A stretch of DNA of 14,821 bases from Candidatus Gastranaerophilales bacterium (GCA_900552525.1 UNSK01000044.1:1-14821); one strand, 5' to 3'. Counted from the stretch's first letter, positions 7,285 through 14,759 are shown. The notes: generated by a model from the letters alone, not told the origin. Translations and numbers: made by a program.

Positions 7285-8718
7285 TTGAATCCGATAGTTT
7301 CCGGTAAAATATCCACAGCCATTACTAAAATGACCAAGGCAGACGCGCTTGCGCCTATTGTTGCTCTTGAAGGGACTGTTGTTGCAGGAAGAACATATCA
7401 GGCATACAAACGCGGCAAGTGGGATGAAGCAAGAGAACGTTTTATTGAAGAAACAATGGGCTCTATCGTATGGTTGTGTGGTGTAGAAGCAATGAATAAG
7501 CTTGGAGATAAAATCGTTGCACGTATATTGAAAAAGCCTGGAGCCAATTTTGATGTTGGAACAGATAAAGTTTTACGCACACCTTTTGAAAACTTTATGA
7601 GAAAGGTTGCACCAAAAGGTTTTTCATCCAAACAGGTTGCATTAATAAAAGGAGCAAAAGTTCTTACAAGTGTAATTGTTACAAACCTGTTTATCGGCTT
7701 TGTCGTACCGAAGCTTAATCAGGGGTTAACAAATAAATTAAGAAGCGAACGCAAACATGAGCAGAAGCCTTCTGCAAATCCGAGTTTTAAAGGCGGTATA
7801 GCTGCAATTAATAAGTTTACTAATGCTATAGAAAATACTAATACAGGAAAGCTCCTTTCAAGTGATGCAGGTATTGCCGGCGGACGAATGTATAATGCTA
7901 GAAGCAAGGAAGAACGAAGAGAAATTGCTATACGTGATATTGGTTCAATTTATTTCTATATGTGGGCACAGGGACATGTTAGAAATCTGCTTAACTTAGC
8001 TGAGTCAGGAAAAGCCACAAGGTTAAACCCTGCTACAGCACAAATGCTGGATGAACACCTTGCACAATTCCTCAACGGCCGTGAAATGAGTGCTGAAGAA
8101 TTTAAAACAGCCGTACTTGGAAAAGAGGCTAATCTGCCTGCAGGCTTTAAGTTTGAATCAGCTGAACCTTCTTTCTGGGAAAAGATTACTAAGAGCAAAC
8201 CGATGGAAGTTATTAAATTGAGCGAAGTTGAAAAGCTTGAAACTAACAGAAATATACTTGAAAGAGCACGTGAAATGGCCAAACTGCAGCCGCCTAAATT
8301 AGGTGAAGCCGTACTGACCAAACAGCAGCTGAAAGATGTTTATAATGTTGCAGAGATTAACAATCCTAAACTTCTTGATAAAGTTTTCACAGAATTCGCA
8401 GGCGGTGCTAATAAAGATGAATACAAGTATATTTCTAATAAAAAACTTTATAAACTAAAATCCGAGATGGAACATTATGTTGAAACCATTTGCAAAGAAG
8501 CTAAAAACGGAAAAGTTAATAAAGATTTACTCAAAAAAGTACAAAAGAAAAACCTTACCCTTAATGCAGTTAACTTCGCAGCCGGTTTTGGATTTGCTGC
8601 AGCATTTCTGTCAACATACATACCAAAACTGCAATATTACATTACACGAAAAACTACAGGCGTTGACGCTTTCCCTGGACTTTATGACTATGAACACCAT
8701 CACGAACGCGTTGCCTGA
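7285..8718 (+). CDS. Two-unit membrane-associated protein of unknown function
   Basis: 477 residues, without known enzymatic motifs. It shows two diverged copies of one unit. Unit A has EGTVVAGRTYQA (29-40), then EARERFIEETMGSI (48-61), and ends with a hydrophobic stretch and FVVPKLNQGLTNKL (139-152). Unit B has DAGIAGGRMYNA (194-205), then RREIAIRDIGSI (211-222), a long charged helical insert (about 240-425), and ends with a hydrophobic stretch and TYIPKLQYYITRK (444-456). The shared end pattern is PKL-x-x-x-(L/I)-T-x-K. The protein is probably membrane-attached through the two stretches; topology is uncertain. The start is TTG with AGGAAAGG 7 nt upstream; the next in-frame ATG (codon 16) has no comparable site. 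It resembles proteins I associate with Gastranaerophilales genomes. No neighbour explains it; a terminator follows. Confidence 0.8.
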   Translation: MNPIVSGKISTAITKMTKADALAPIVALEGTVVAGRTYQAYKRGKWDEARERFIEETMGSIVWLCGVEAMNKLGDKIVARILKKPGANFDVGTDKVLRTPFENFMRKVAPKGFSSKQVALIKGAKVLTSVIVTNLFIGFVVPKLNQGLTNKLRSERKHEQKPSANPSFKGGIAAINKFTNAIENTNTGKLLSSDAGIAGGRMYNARSKEERREIAIRDIGSIYFYMWAQGHVRNLLNLAESGKATRLNPATAQMLDEHLAQFLNGREMSAEEFKTAVLGKEANLPAGFKFESAEPSFWEKITKSKPMEVIKLSEVEKLETNRNILERAREMAKLQPPKLGEAVLTKQQLKDVYNVAEINNPKLLDKVFTEFAGGANKDEYKYISNKKLYKLKSEMEHYVETICKEAKNGKVNKDLLKKVQKKNLTLNAVNFAAGFGFAAAFLSTYIPKLQYYITRKTTGVDAFPGLYDYEHHHERVA

Positions 8719-8740
8719 TAAAATGTTAATAAATGTAAAG

Positions 8741-8775
8741 AAAAAAAGGAGTTGTGAAATCAGCTCTTTTTTTTT
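8741..8775 (+). terminator. Intrinsic terminator after the 477-residue gene
   Basis: GAGTTG (8749-8754) pairs with CAGCTC (8761-8766), with one G-U pair and a 6-nt loop, followed by nine T (8767-8775). Seven A upstream extend pairing with the T-run. Confidence 0.85.
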
Positions 8776-8815
8776 GACTTTATATATATGTAAACACTTA
8801 GTAAGGATTAAGGTT

Positions 8816-9172
8816 ATGCTAACAGTAAGTTCATCAGACGAAAAACAGAGCAGTTGTTTTAAATTTATTGGCGCAGATTCAACACCCAAAACAACACATT
8901 TGATTTCCAATAATACATCATTAATCTCACCTTCTGTATCAGAAGGCGAAGTAGATACCTGCAGTTTTTATTCAGGGCCAAGCGACGCAGCTATTATGGC
9001 ATTTGGAGAAAGCTGCGAAACAAGCGGTTCTATAGCTTATGCAGGGACTGAAACTTCCGGTTCGATTGCATATGCAGGAGGCGGAGAATCCTGCGGAGCT
9101 ATAGCTTCAAGCTCAGTGTCTGCATCATTCGGAGGAGGGTTCTCCGGAGGCGGCTGCAGCTATTCTTGTTAA
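8816..9172 (+). CDS. Small Cys/Gly/Ser-rich repeat protein, unknown function
   Basis: 118 residues starting at ATG 8816, with AAGGA about 8 nt upstream. The frame is open much further upstream, but that part only shadows the previous gene. The N-terminal half (1-60) is Ser/Thr-rich and soluble in character, with no signal peptide. The C-terminal half is low complexity: ETSGSIAYAG at 68-77 and again at 79-88, a related ESCGAIA at 91-97, then GGGFSGGGCSYSC to the end. Six cysteines are at 14, 49, 67, 93, 114 and 118, the last being the final residue. The gene has its own terminator and stands alone between two transcription units. Possible readings are a precursor of a modified peptide (a Ser/Thr/Cys-rich tail would suit this), a metal-binding peptide, or a small structural protein. 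No maturation enzyme or exporter is in the window, so none is assigned. Confidence 0.75.
   Translation: MLTVSSSDEKQSSCFKFIGADSTPKTTHLISNNTSLISPSVSEGEVDTCSFYSGPSDAAIMAFGESCETSGSIAYAGTETSGSIAYAGGGESCGAIASSSVSASFGGGFSGGGCSYSC
9017..9079 (+). repeat. Two-copy 10-residue peptide repeat with diverged codons
   Basis: The bases 9017-9046 and 9050-9079 both encode ETSGSIAYAG, separated by one Thr codon. The peptides are identical, but most codons differ, including AGC versus TCC for serine, which needs more than one base change. Identical peptide with diverged DNA suggests an old duplication kept by selection on the peptide. Confidence 0.9.
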
Positions 9173-9202
9173 CCTGCTAATCAACTAAATTGTTATATAA
9201 AA

Positions 9203-9229
9203 ACCGGTTGCAAAAGCCGGCTTTTTTTT
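9203..9229 (+). terminator. Intrinsic terminator of the Cys/Gly-rich gene
   Basis: CCGG (9204-9207) pairs with CCGG (9217-9220) around a short A-rich loop, with alternative inner pairing GC with GC, followed by eight T (9222-9229). The stem is short, but placement 30 nt after the stop and the T-run support it. Confidence 0.7.
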
Positions 9230-9240
9230 AATTTATTGTA

Positions 9241-9270
9241 TTGTCAAAACCCCTTAATATATGTTACGAT
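9241..9270 (+). promoter_or_regulatory. Putative promoter of the pilT-recO-gatD operon
   Basis: TTGTCA (9241-9246), 18-nt spacer, TACGAT (9265-9270). The start would fall near 9277, giving a leader of about 27 nt. It follows directly on the upstream terminator, so the operon is likely transcribed on its own. Confidence 0.5.
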
Positions 9271-9303
9271 TTAAAGAGTTAGTTGATTGTATGAGAGGAA
9301 GAG

Positions 9304-10401
9304 ATGGAAGATATTTTTAGCATAATTCAGTTTTTAAGACAGGCGGTAAAAACAGGCGCGTCTGATGAACATTTAATGGTTGGACATGCACCATATCTTA
9401 GAATTAACGGATTTATCAAAAAGGTTACAAGCCAGCCATTAACAAAAGAAGATATTGATAACGCTATACTTGATATTGCACCTACTTCAATCAGAGATAA
9501 AATTCTAACATTGTGTGACGTTGACTTTATGTATGAAATTAAAGGATGTTCACGTTTCAGAATCAACTATAACAGACAGCTCGGCATGCCGGGACTGGTT
9601 ATAAGAAATATTCCTTATGAAATTCCTAAATTAAAAGAGCTATCTTTACCAGATATCTTAGGAACGCTTATTGAACAGCATAACGGAATAATTCTGGTTA
9701 CAGGGCCTACAGGATGCGGCAAGTCCACAACAATCGCATCTTTAATTAACTATATTAATGAAACAAAAGCCAGACACGTAATAACAATTGAAGACCCCGT
9801 TGAATACGTATTTGAGTGCAAAAATAGTATTATTTCTCAAAGACAAATCGGAGTTGACACAAAAACATTTGCTGATGGTATAAAATATGCTCTCAGACAG
9901 GATCCGGATGTTATTTTTATTGGAGAAATCCGTGATAAGGAAACTATGACAGCAGCACTTAAAGCTGCAGAAACAGGTCATCTGGTTCTATCAACGCTTC
10001 ACACAAATGACGCTGTTCAAACTATAAACAGGGTTGTTAATATGTTTGATGAAGCTAATAGATATCTAATCAGAAAACAACTGTCTGAAACTTTAAGAGC
10101 AACTATTGCACAAAAATTAGTATATTCGGAAAAAATGCAGAAAAGATTTCCGGCCTGTGAAATTATGGTCGTTACATCTACTGTAAAAGATTATTTAGTA
10201 AAAGACAATCTGGATGAAATTTATGAGCTTCTTAAGGACAACAACCTTGATGATATGGTTTCTATGAACTCTTCACTAGCTTCACTGGTATCAAGTGAAT
10301 GTATTACAAAAGAAGAGGCCATTCAAACATCCAATGATGTTCCTGAGCTTGAAAAAATATTCAGAGGGGTATATCTGGGAACAAAAGCTTATTATGAATA
10401 A
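9304..10401 (+). CDS. pilT: PilT-type twitching motility / pilus retraction ATPase
   Basis: 365 residues of the secretion-ATPase family, PilT branch. Such proteins form cytoplasmic hexamers that power disassembly of type IV pili. Motifs in order: N-terminal GASDEHLMVG (18-27, the family GASDLHL element), Walker A GPTGCGKST (134-142), Asp box TIEDPVE (161-167), Walker B DPDVIFIGEIRD (200-211), and His box STLHTNDA (230-237). Length suits PilT and is shorter than PilB extension ATPases. The C-terminal AIRNLIRE retraction motif is degenerate here (about STVKDYLVKD, 292-301), so it could be a PilT paralogue (PilU-like) with altered activity; the symbol is tentative. AGAGGAAG precedes the ATG. Its last 8 nt overlap recO. 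No pilus assembly genes are nearby. Confidence 0.9.
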   Translation: MEDIFSIIQFLRQAVKTGASDEHLMVGHAPYLRINGFIKKVTSQPLTKEDIDNAILDIAPTSIRDKILTLCDVDFMYEIKGCSRFRINYNRQLGMPGLVIRNIPYEIPKLKELSLPDILGTLIEQHNGIILVTGPTGCGKSTTIASLINYINETKARHVITIEDPVEYVFECKNSIISQRQIGVDTKTFADGIKYALRQDPDVIFIGEIRDKETMTAALKAAETGHLVLSTLHTNDAVQTINRVVNMFDEANRYLIRKQLSETLRATIAQKLVYSEKMQKRFPACEIMVVTSTVKDYLVKDNLDEIYELLKDNNLDDMVSMNSSLASLVSSECITKEEAIQTSNDVPELEKIFRGVYLGTKAYYE

Positions 10402-11158
10402 TTACGTAACAGAAGCAATCAATTTAAAATCATACAATTTGAATGAAGCAGACAAAATTATAGTAATGTACTCCAAAGAAAACGGCCTCATTAAAGGAGT
10501 GGCAAAGGGGATTAAAAAGCCTAAAAGTAAACTGGGAGCAAGAATGGATTTACTTGTGGCTAATTCACTGCAACTATTAAAAGGACGTTCTATGGACACC
10601 ATACTGCAGGCTCAGACTGTTAATCACTTTAGAAAAACAAGAGAAGATATGGATAAGCTAATGCTTTCATCTTATATTTCAGAAGTGGTTATGAACTTCG
10701 GCGAAGGCTCAGAATCTGCGTCAGAAGAAATTTATGAACTTTTATACAAGGCTCTTAATAGAATATCAAATGCTGCTGAGAAAAAAGATATGTTAATTGC
10801 TGCCATAAAATTTCAGCTTAAAATACTTCTGGTTATGGGATTTTGCGTTGAACTGGATACCTGCCTGTGCTGCAGAGAACAGGTTCTGGATGAAGAGATG
10901 TACTTCTCATCTTCCATGGGCGGTATTATATGCAAAGAATGCAATGAACATCTTGGAATTAAACTAAAAATGCATAATAAAATAAGAGATTTTCTACAGG
11001 CAATGCTGCAGTTTGATTTTGATTATGAGAGCGATTATGACAGAAAAGCGACAGAGAAAGTCTGCCAGGTCTGTTTTGATCTTCTGGATGATTATATAAA
11101 AACTCACACCAACAAACGTCAAAAATCAGTTAAGTTAATCAAGGAATTAGCAGTATGA
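10394..11158 (+). CDS. recO: DNA repair protein RecO
   Basis: RecO anneals single strands and, with RecR, loads RecA in the RecFOR gap-repair pathway. 254 residues: an N-terminal OB-fold domain (about 1-80) with NLNEADKIIVMYSKENGLIKGVAKG (split here as 15-30 and 31-39) and KKPKSKLGARMDLL from 41, then a helical domain with a zinc-finger pair C157/C160 and C180/C183 (CLCC ... CKEC). The start at ATG 10394 is chosen because conserved RecO residues begin there; an open frame 33 codons longer lies inside the pilT-like gene. It overlaps that gene by 8 nt and gatD by 4 nt (ATGA), which points to translational coupling. There is no strong Shine-Dalgarno site. Confidence 0.93.
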   Translation: MNNYVTEAINLKSYNLNEADKIIVMYSKENGLIKGVAKGIKKPKSKLGARMDLLVANSLQLLKGRSMDTILQAQTVNHFRKTREDMDKLMLSSYISEVVMNFGEGSESASEEIYELLYKALNRISNAAEKKDMLIAAIKFQLKILLVMGFCVELDTCLCCREQVLDEEMYFSSSMGGIICKECNEHLGIKLKMHNKIRDFLQAMLQFDFDYESDYDRKATEKVCQVCFDLLDDYIKTHTNKRQKSVKLIKELAV

Positions 11159-11859
11159 AAAAGATAAGGCTTGCTCATTTATATCCTAAATTACTAAATA
11201 TTTACGGTGATGGCGGCAATATACTGACTTTAAAAAAAAGATGTGAATGGCGCGGAATTGGTATTGAGATTGATGAGATAAATATTGGTGACTCTATAAA
11301 AGAACATGATATATATTTTATCGGCGGAGGACAGGATTTACAGCAGATTGAAGTAGCCGGAGAACTTCAAAAACATAAAGATTTTTTAACATCAGAACGG
11401 GATAACATGGCTGTTTTCCTTGGAATTTGCGGCGGTTACCAGCTTATGGGACATTATTACCAGCCTCAAAATGGAGATAAGCTGCAAGGGATAAGCCTTC
11501 TGGATGCATACACTCAAGCAGGTAATAAACGCTTTATTGGCAACGTTACAGTTCAAACCGAGTTTGTAGATCCAAATACACTTGTTGGTTTTGAAAATCA
11601 TAGCGGACTTACATACTTGCAGGGAAGCACAGAGCCTCTGGGAAAAATCCTTACAGGAAATGGAAACAATGGAGTTGACGGAACAGAAGGAGCTCGTTTC
11701 AAAAACGTATTTGGGACATATATGCACGGCTCATTTCTACCCAAAAACCCGCAATTTGCTGATTATTTATTGGAATTAGCACTTGGTTCTAAACCAGAGC
11801 CTCTTGATGATAAAATTGAAAACCTTACGCACAATTCTCTTGTCGGGAAAAAATATTAA
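11155..11859 (+). CDS. gatD: Lipid II isoglutaminyl synthase, glutamine amidotransferase subunit GatD
   Basis: A class I glutamine amidotransferase of the CobB/CobQ type. GatD releases ammonia from glutamine for its partner MurT, which amidates the alpha-carboxyl of D-Glu in lipid II to D-isoglutamine. 234 residues open with HLYPKLLNIYGDGGNI (8-23), the GatD hallmark. The nucleophile is C92 in GICGGYQLMG (90-99), the catalytic histidine is H191 in TYMHGSFL, and GFENHSG lies at 145-151. Length suits GatD and is far shorter than CobQ. Coupled to recO by an ATGA overlap. No murT lies beside it, although the two genes are commonly adjacent. Its stop is one base from the stop of the converging minus-strand gene. 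Confidence 0.88.
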   Translation: MKKIRLAHLYPKLLNIYGDGGNILTLKKRCEWRGIGIEIDEINIGDSIKEHDIYFIGGGQDLQQIEVAGELQKHKDFLTSERDNMAVFLGICGGYQLMGHYYQPQNGDKLQGISLLDAYTQAGNKRFIGNVTVQTEFVDPNTLVGFENHSGLTYLQGSTEPLGKILTGNGNNGVDGTEGARFKNVFGTYMHGSFLPKNPQFADYLLELALGSKPEPLDDKIENLTHNSLVGKKY

Positions 11860-11870
11860 GTTACTTAATA
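11848..11870 (-). terminator. Palindromic terminator at the convergent junction
   Basis: TATTAAG (11854-11860) and CTTAATA (11864-11870) form a 7-bp stem with loop TTA. Read on the minus strand it is followed by six T (complement of 11848-11853), so it can end the miaB-alr operon. On the plus strand the tail is only TTTT after AAA, so it is weaker. The gatD stop TAA (11857-11859) and the minus-strand stop (11861-11863) both lie inside it. Confidence 0.55.
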
Positions 11871-12211
11871 AATTTTAGCTCAATCTGGGTATTAACACTT
11901 TCCCCAGGGAATTTTTCCGGAAGCGGTCTGTAAGGAGCCCCTGCTTTTACAGCATTAAGCACAGAATTATTTGCATGTTCGTTTGTAGATTTTACAATAA
12001 CAGGATCTGTAATTTCTCCATTCTTCTTAACTCTAAATTGCACAAGCACTTCATAATCACTGTTGGCTTTATATGGAATCCAGTTTTTATGGACAGCGTT
12101 TGGAAGATATTCAAAATACTGATTAAGGTTCTCAAATTTTTGTTCATCCGCAAAAACCTGAGTTACAAGTAATAGACCGGCCATAATCGCCGCAAATTTA
12201 ACCATTTTCAT
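11861..12211 (-). CDS. Small exported protein with TonB C-terminal-like domain
   Basis: 116 residues. The N-terminus is a signal peptide: KMVKFAAIMAGLLLVTQVFA, with likely cleavage after A21 (VFA/DEQ). The mature part carries the TonB C-terminal pattern: YEVLVQFRVKKNGEITDPVI (53-72), a helix, APYRPLPEKFPGESVNTQ (about 92-109), and a final beta strand. It lacks the long Pro-rich linker of true TonB and its hydrophobic N-terminus looks cleavable, so it is a free periplasmic domain rather than a classical energy transducer. Role unknown. Its Shine-Dalgarno AGGAGG overlaps the TAG stop of alr, 9 nt upstream, so translation is probably coupled. Confidence 0.8.
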   Translation of the reverse strand: MKMVKFAAIMAGLLLVTQVFADEQKFENLNQYFEYLPNAVHKNWIPYKANSDYEVLVQFRVKKNGEITDPVIVKSTNEHANNSVLNAVKAGAPYRPLPEKFPGESVNTQIELKFIK

Positions 12212-12220
12212 AACAGCCTC

Positions 12221-13342
12221 CTAGCGAACATAAACTCTCGGCAGTCTTACTTTTAGCCTGCAGGTAAGTTCGTAATTAATAGTATGTAATATTTCTGCCC
12301 AATTATCAAGTGATAAATTTTTATCATCCAACAAAGTTACAACATCACCGATTTTTGCCTCAACATCACCTAAATCAAACATCATTTGATCCATAGTAAT
12401 ATTACCGATTTGTTTTACTTTTTTCCCATTAACCAGAGCATAAATCTTATTTGATAAGTTTCTTGAAACACCATCGGCGTAACCAATCGGGATTGTAGCA
12501 ACTCTTGCAGGTTCATAAGCAACAAATTTATGCGAGTAACTTACACCTTCTCCGGGTTTTACTTCATGAATATTGGTAATTCGGCCTTTAAGCCCCATTA
12601 TCTGTTTTATTTCAGGCTTATAATTAATATGAGGCGGCAAGTCAGGGTACATACCATAAAGAGAAATTCCGACACGAACCATATTAGACTCAATATTATA
12701 CGCAAAAGTTGCTGCAGTATTTTGCACATGGAGTAAAAGTCCTGTCGTATCAATATTTTTAACAACGCTGTTCCATCTGTCAACCTGTTTTTGAGTTTCG
12801 TCTTCTTCTTCAGCAGATGCCAAATGAGTAAAAACACCTTCAAAATTTAAATAATCAGCCTTGCGAACTTTTTCTATATATTTTACGCCGTCTTCGGAAC
12901 GCACGCCAATTCTATTCATGCCGGTATCAATTTTAACATGCACTTTAGGTTTAATACCTGTGCGTTCAAAAACTTCTCTACAGGCATTCAGATGTTCGTC
13001 GTTAAAAATAGAAAACGCTATATCATTTTGTGCAGCAGATTCGATAGCCCAGAGAGGGATTGCACCAACAACAAGAATAGGACACTTAATTTTAACTTTT
13101 CTAAGATCAAGCCCTTCATCCACAGATGATACCCCCAGAGCATCGACTCCGGATGCAAGCATTGTTTGAGCTATCATTGTTGCTCCGTGTCCGTAGGCAT
13201 CAGCTTTTACTATCGCTAGAAATTTTTTATTTTCTGGAATACCTTTTTTGATTTCTATAATATTATTCGCAAGCGATTCAAGATTAATTTCAACCCACGC
13301 ATCCTTGTGAATATTCACATTAGCCTGTCTTACGTTCTTCAT
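12221..13342 (-). CDS. alr: Alanine racemase
   Basis: PLP-dependent interconversion of L- and D-alanine, supplying D-Ala for peptidoglycan. 373 residues, normal length. The PLP lysine is K46 in VKADAYGHG (45-53), the second catalytic base is Y269 in GEGVSYSHKF (264-273), with TIPIGYADGVSRNL (283-296) and TMDQMMFDL near the C-terminus as further family signatures; the N-terminal TIM barrel ends near 240. The family's MDQ-x-M/V-D motif is kept. It starts 4 nt after the miaB stop, with only a weak AGGT ahead of the ATG, so it likely depends on translation of miaB. Confidence 0.96.
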   Translation of the reverse strand: MKNVRQANVNIHKDAWVEINLESLANNIIEIKKGIPENKKFLAIVKADAYGHGATMIAQTMLASGVDALGVSSVDEGLDLRKVKIKCPILVVGAIPLWAIESAAQNDIAFSIFNDEHLNACREVFERTGIKPKVHVKIDTGMNRIGVRSEDGVKYIEKVRKADYLNFEGVFTHLASAEEEDETQKQVDRWNSVVKNIDTTGLLLHVQNTAATFAYNIESNMVRVGISLYGMYPDLPPHINYKPEIKQIMGLKGRITNIHEVKPGEGVSYSHKFVAYEPARVATIPIGYADGVSRNLSNKIYALVNGKKVKQIGNITMDQMMFDLGDVEAKIGDVVTLLDDKNLSLDNWAEILHTINYELTCRLKVRLPRVYVR

Positions 13343-13346
13343 TATA

Positions 13347-14660
13347 TTAACCTATCATTTCTCCATTCAAATACCAGGTTCTTGCTCTGGTTATCTTTAC
13401 ATTCACAAATTCACCTGTCAGGTCTTTTTCATAAGGAATGTGCACAATTTTATTATTTCTTGTTCTGCCGGTAATAACCCCCTTGCCGTTTCTGATTTCT
13501 TTCTTTTCGATAAGGACTTCCATTTCACGACCAACATATTTCTGATTAGATTTTAAACAGCATAATCGATTGTGCTCATTTAACCTTGCAAGACGCTCTG
13601 TTTTTACATCTTCGGGAATATACAAATCAACCCATTTAGCAGCAACTGTTTTTTCGCGCGGAGAATAAGCTGCAGTATTTGAGTAATCTAATTCAAGCTC
13701 TGACATTGCCTTGAGTGTATTCTGAAACTGTTCCTCTGTTTCACCTGGAAAACCTGCTATAAAATCACTGGTAATTGTTACATCTGGAATACGTTTTCTT
13801 ATGTTTTCACAAATCTTTTTATAAGTTGCATAATCATATCTTCTGTTCATTTTTTTCAAGACATAATCATCACCCGACTGCATTGGAATGTGGAAATACT
13901 CGCAAACTTTATCCAGTTCTATAACAGTATCAATAAGTTCTTCTGTGATATCAGTAGGATAAGAAGTTACAAAGCGGATTCTAAAATTTCCTTCAAGCGC
14001 GTTAACTTCTCTCAAGAGTTTTGATAAATTCCAATCTCCTTCAAGCCCTTTTCCATAACTGTCTACATTCTGTCCGAGAAGAGTAATTTCTTTAAAACCT
14101 TCCGATAAAGCTTTTTTTATTTCGCTTAATATTAACTCAGGCTTTCTTGAACGTTCACGCCCTCTTGTATAAGGCACTATACAGTATGTACAAAAATTAT
14201 TACAGCCTTCCATAATCGGAATCCAGGCATTTACACTTTTTACCCTATTAACCTGTATTTCGCTTTCTTCAAAAGGTTTTTCATCCACAGAAACAATTCT
14301 CTCACCATTCTCAATTCTTTTGATTAGGGTTGGAAGTTCATAAACTCTTTGCGTACCAAGCACTAAATCAACATAAGGCGCTCGTTTGAAAAGTTCTTTT
14401 CCCGCCTGCTGTGCAACACAGCCTGAAAAAATAATTTTCAAGTCTGGATTTTTCTTCTTCCATTTACCCCACACGCCGATAGCACTATATGCCTTATCTT
14501 CGGACAGCTGCCTTATCGAACAGGTATTAATAATAAGCATGTCGGCTTCCTTTGGTTCATCTGTTTGACTGTAGCCAAGATGTTCAAGCATACCATACAT
14601 TCTTTCGGCATCTGATTTATTCATCTGGCAGCCCATTGTTTCTATATAAACTTTTTTCAT
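13347..14660 (-). CDS. miaB: tRNA-2-methylthio-N6-dimethylallyladenosine synthase MiaB
   Basis: Radical-SAM methylthiotransferase that converts i6A37 to ms2i6A37 in tRNAs reading codons that begin with U. 437 residues with the three-part layout: N-terminal cluster-binding domain with C11 (MGCQMN), C47 (NTCSIR) and C81 (SGCVAQ); radical-SAM C153/C157/C160 in EGCNNFCTYC followed by IVPYTRGRE; and a C-terminal TRAM domain (about 375-437) ending in RARTWYLNGEMIG. The start at 14660 is preferred over an ATG four codons upstream (14672): AGGGGA lies 7 nt before it, and the candidate promoter would begin transcription inside or after the upstream ATG. First gene of miaB-alr-TonB-like. MiaA, which makes its substrate, is not in the window. 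Confidence 0.96.
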   Translation of the reverse strand: MKKVYIETMGCQMNKSDAERMYGMLEHLGYSQTDEPKEADMLIINTCSIRQLSEDKAYSAIGVWGKWKKKNPDLKIIFSGCVAQQAGKELFKRAPYVDLVLGTQRVYELPTLIKRIENGERIVSVDEKPFEESEIQVNRVKSVNAWIPIMEGCNNFCTYCIVPYTRGRERSRKPELILSEIKKALSEGFKEITLLGQNVDSYGKGLEGDWNLSKLLREVNALEGNFRIRFVTSYPTDITEELIDTVIELDKVCEYFHIPMQSGDDYVLKKMNRRYDYATYKKICENIRKRIPDVTITSDFIAGFPGETEEQFQNTLKAMSELELDYSNTAAYSPREKTVAAKWVDLYIPEDVKTERLARLNEHNRLCCLKSNQKYVGREMEVLIEKKEIRNGKGVITGRTRNNKIVHIPYEKDLTGEFVNVKITRARTWYLNGEMIG

Positions 14661-14673
14661 ATTTCCCCTCATT

Positions 14674-14702
14674 TATATAATATTATATTACAAAAGAAGC
14701 AA
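14674..14702 (-). promoter_or_regulatory. Putative promoter of the miaB operon
   Basis: On the minus strand TTGCTT (14702-14697), 17-nt spacer, TATATA (14679-14674). The start would be near 14667, leaving a very short leader with the AGGGGA ribosome site. The -35 box directly follows the upstream terminator stem. Confidence 0.4.
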
Positions 14703-14731
14703 ATCGAGAGCCCCTCGTCGGGGCTCTCGAT
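14703..14731 (-). terminator. Strong intrinsic terminator of the upstream minus-strand gene
   Basis: ATCGAGAGCCCC (14703-14714) and GGGGCTCTCGAT (14720-14731) form a perfect 12-bp stem with 5-nt loop. On the minus strand a T-rich tail (TTTGCTTCTTTT including the stem end) follows, and the stem starts about 28 nt after the stop codon of the gene at 14760. It separates that gene from miaB. Confidence 0.85.
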
Positions 14732-14759
14732 TCATATTCGACCATGTTTGGGTTTTATT

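Noticed and set aside
8477..9172. A 231-codon open frame starting inside the 477-residue gene
   Set aside because: Its first 113 codons overlap the upstream gene in another frame and cross a terminator; the start at 8816 has a ribosome site.
10295..10393. Upstream extension of recO
   Set aside because: The 33 extra codons lie inside the pilT-like gene, and family similarity begins at ATG 10394.
14661..14672. Upstream ATG for miaB
   Set aside because: The Shine-Dalgarno sequence lies between it and ATG 14660, and the candidate promoter starts transcription too late for it.
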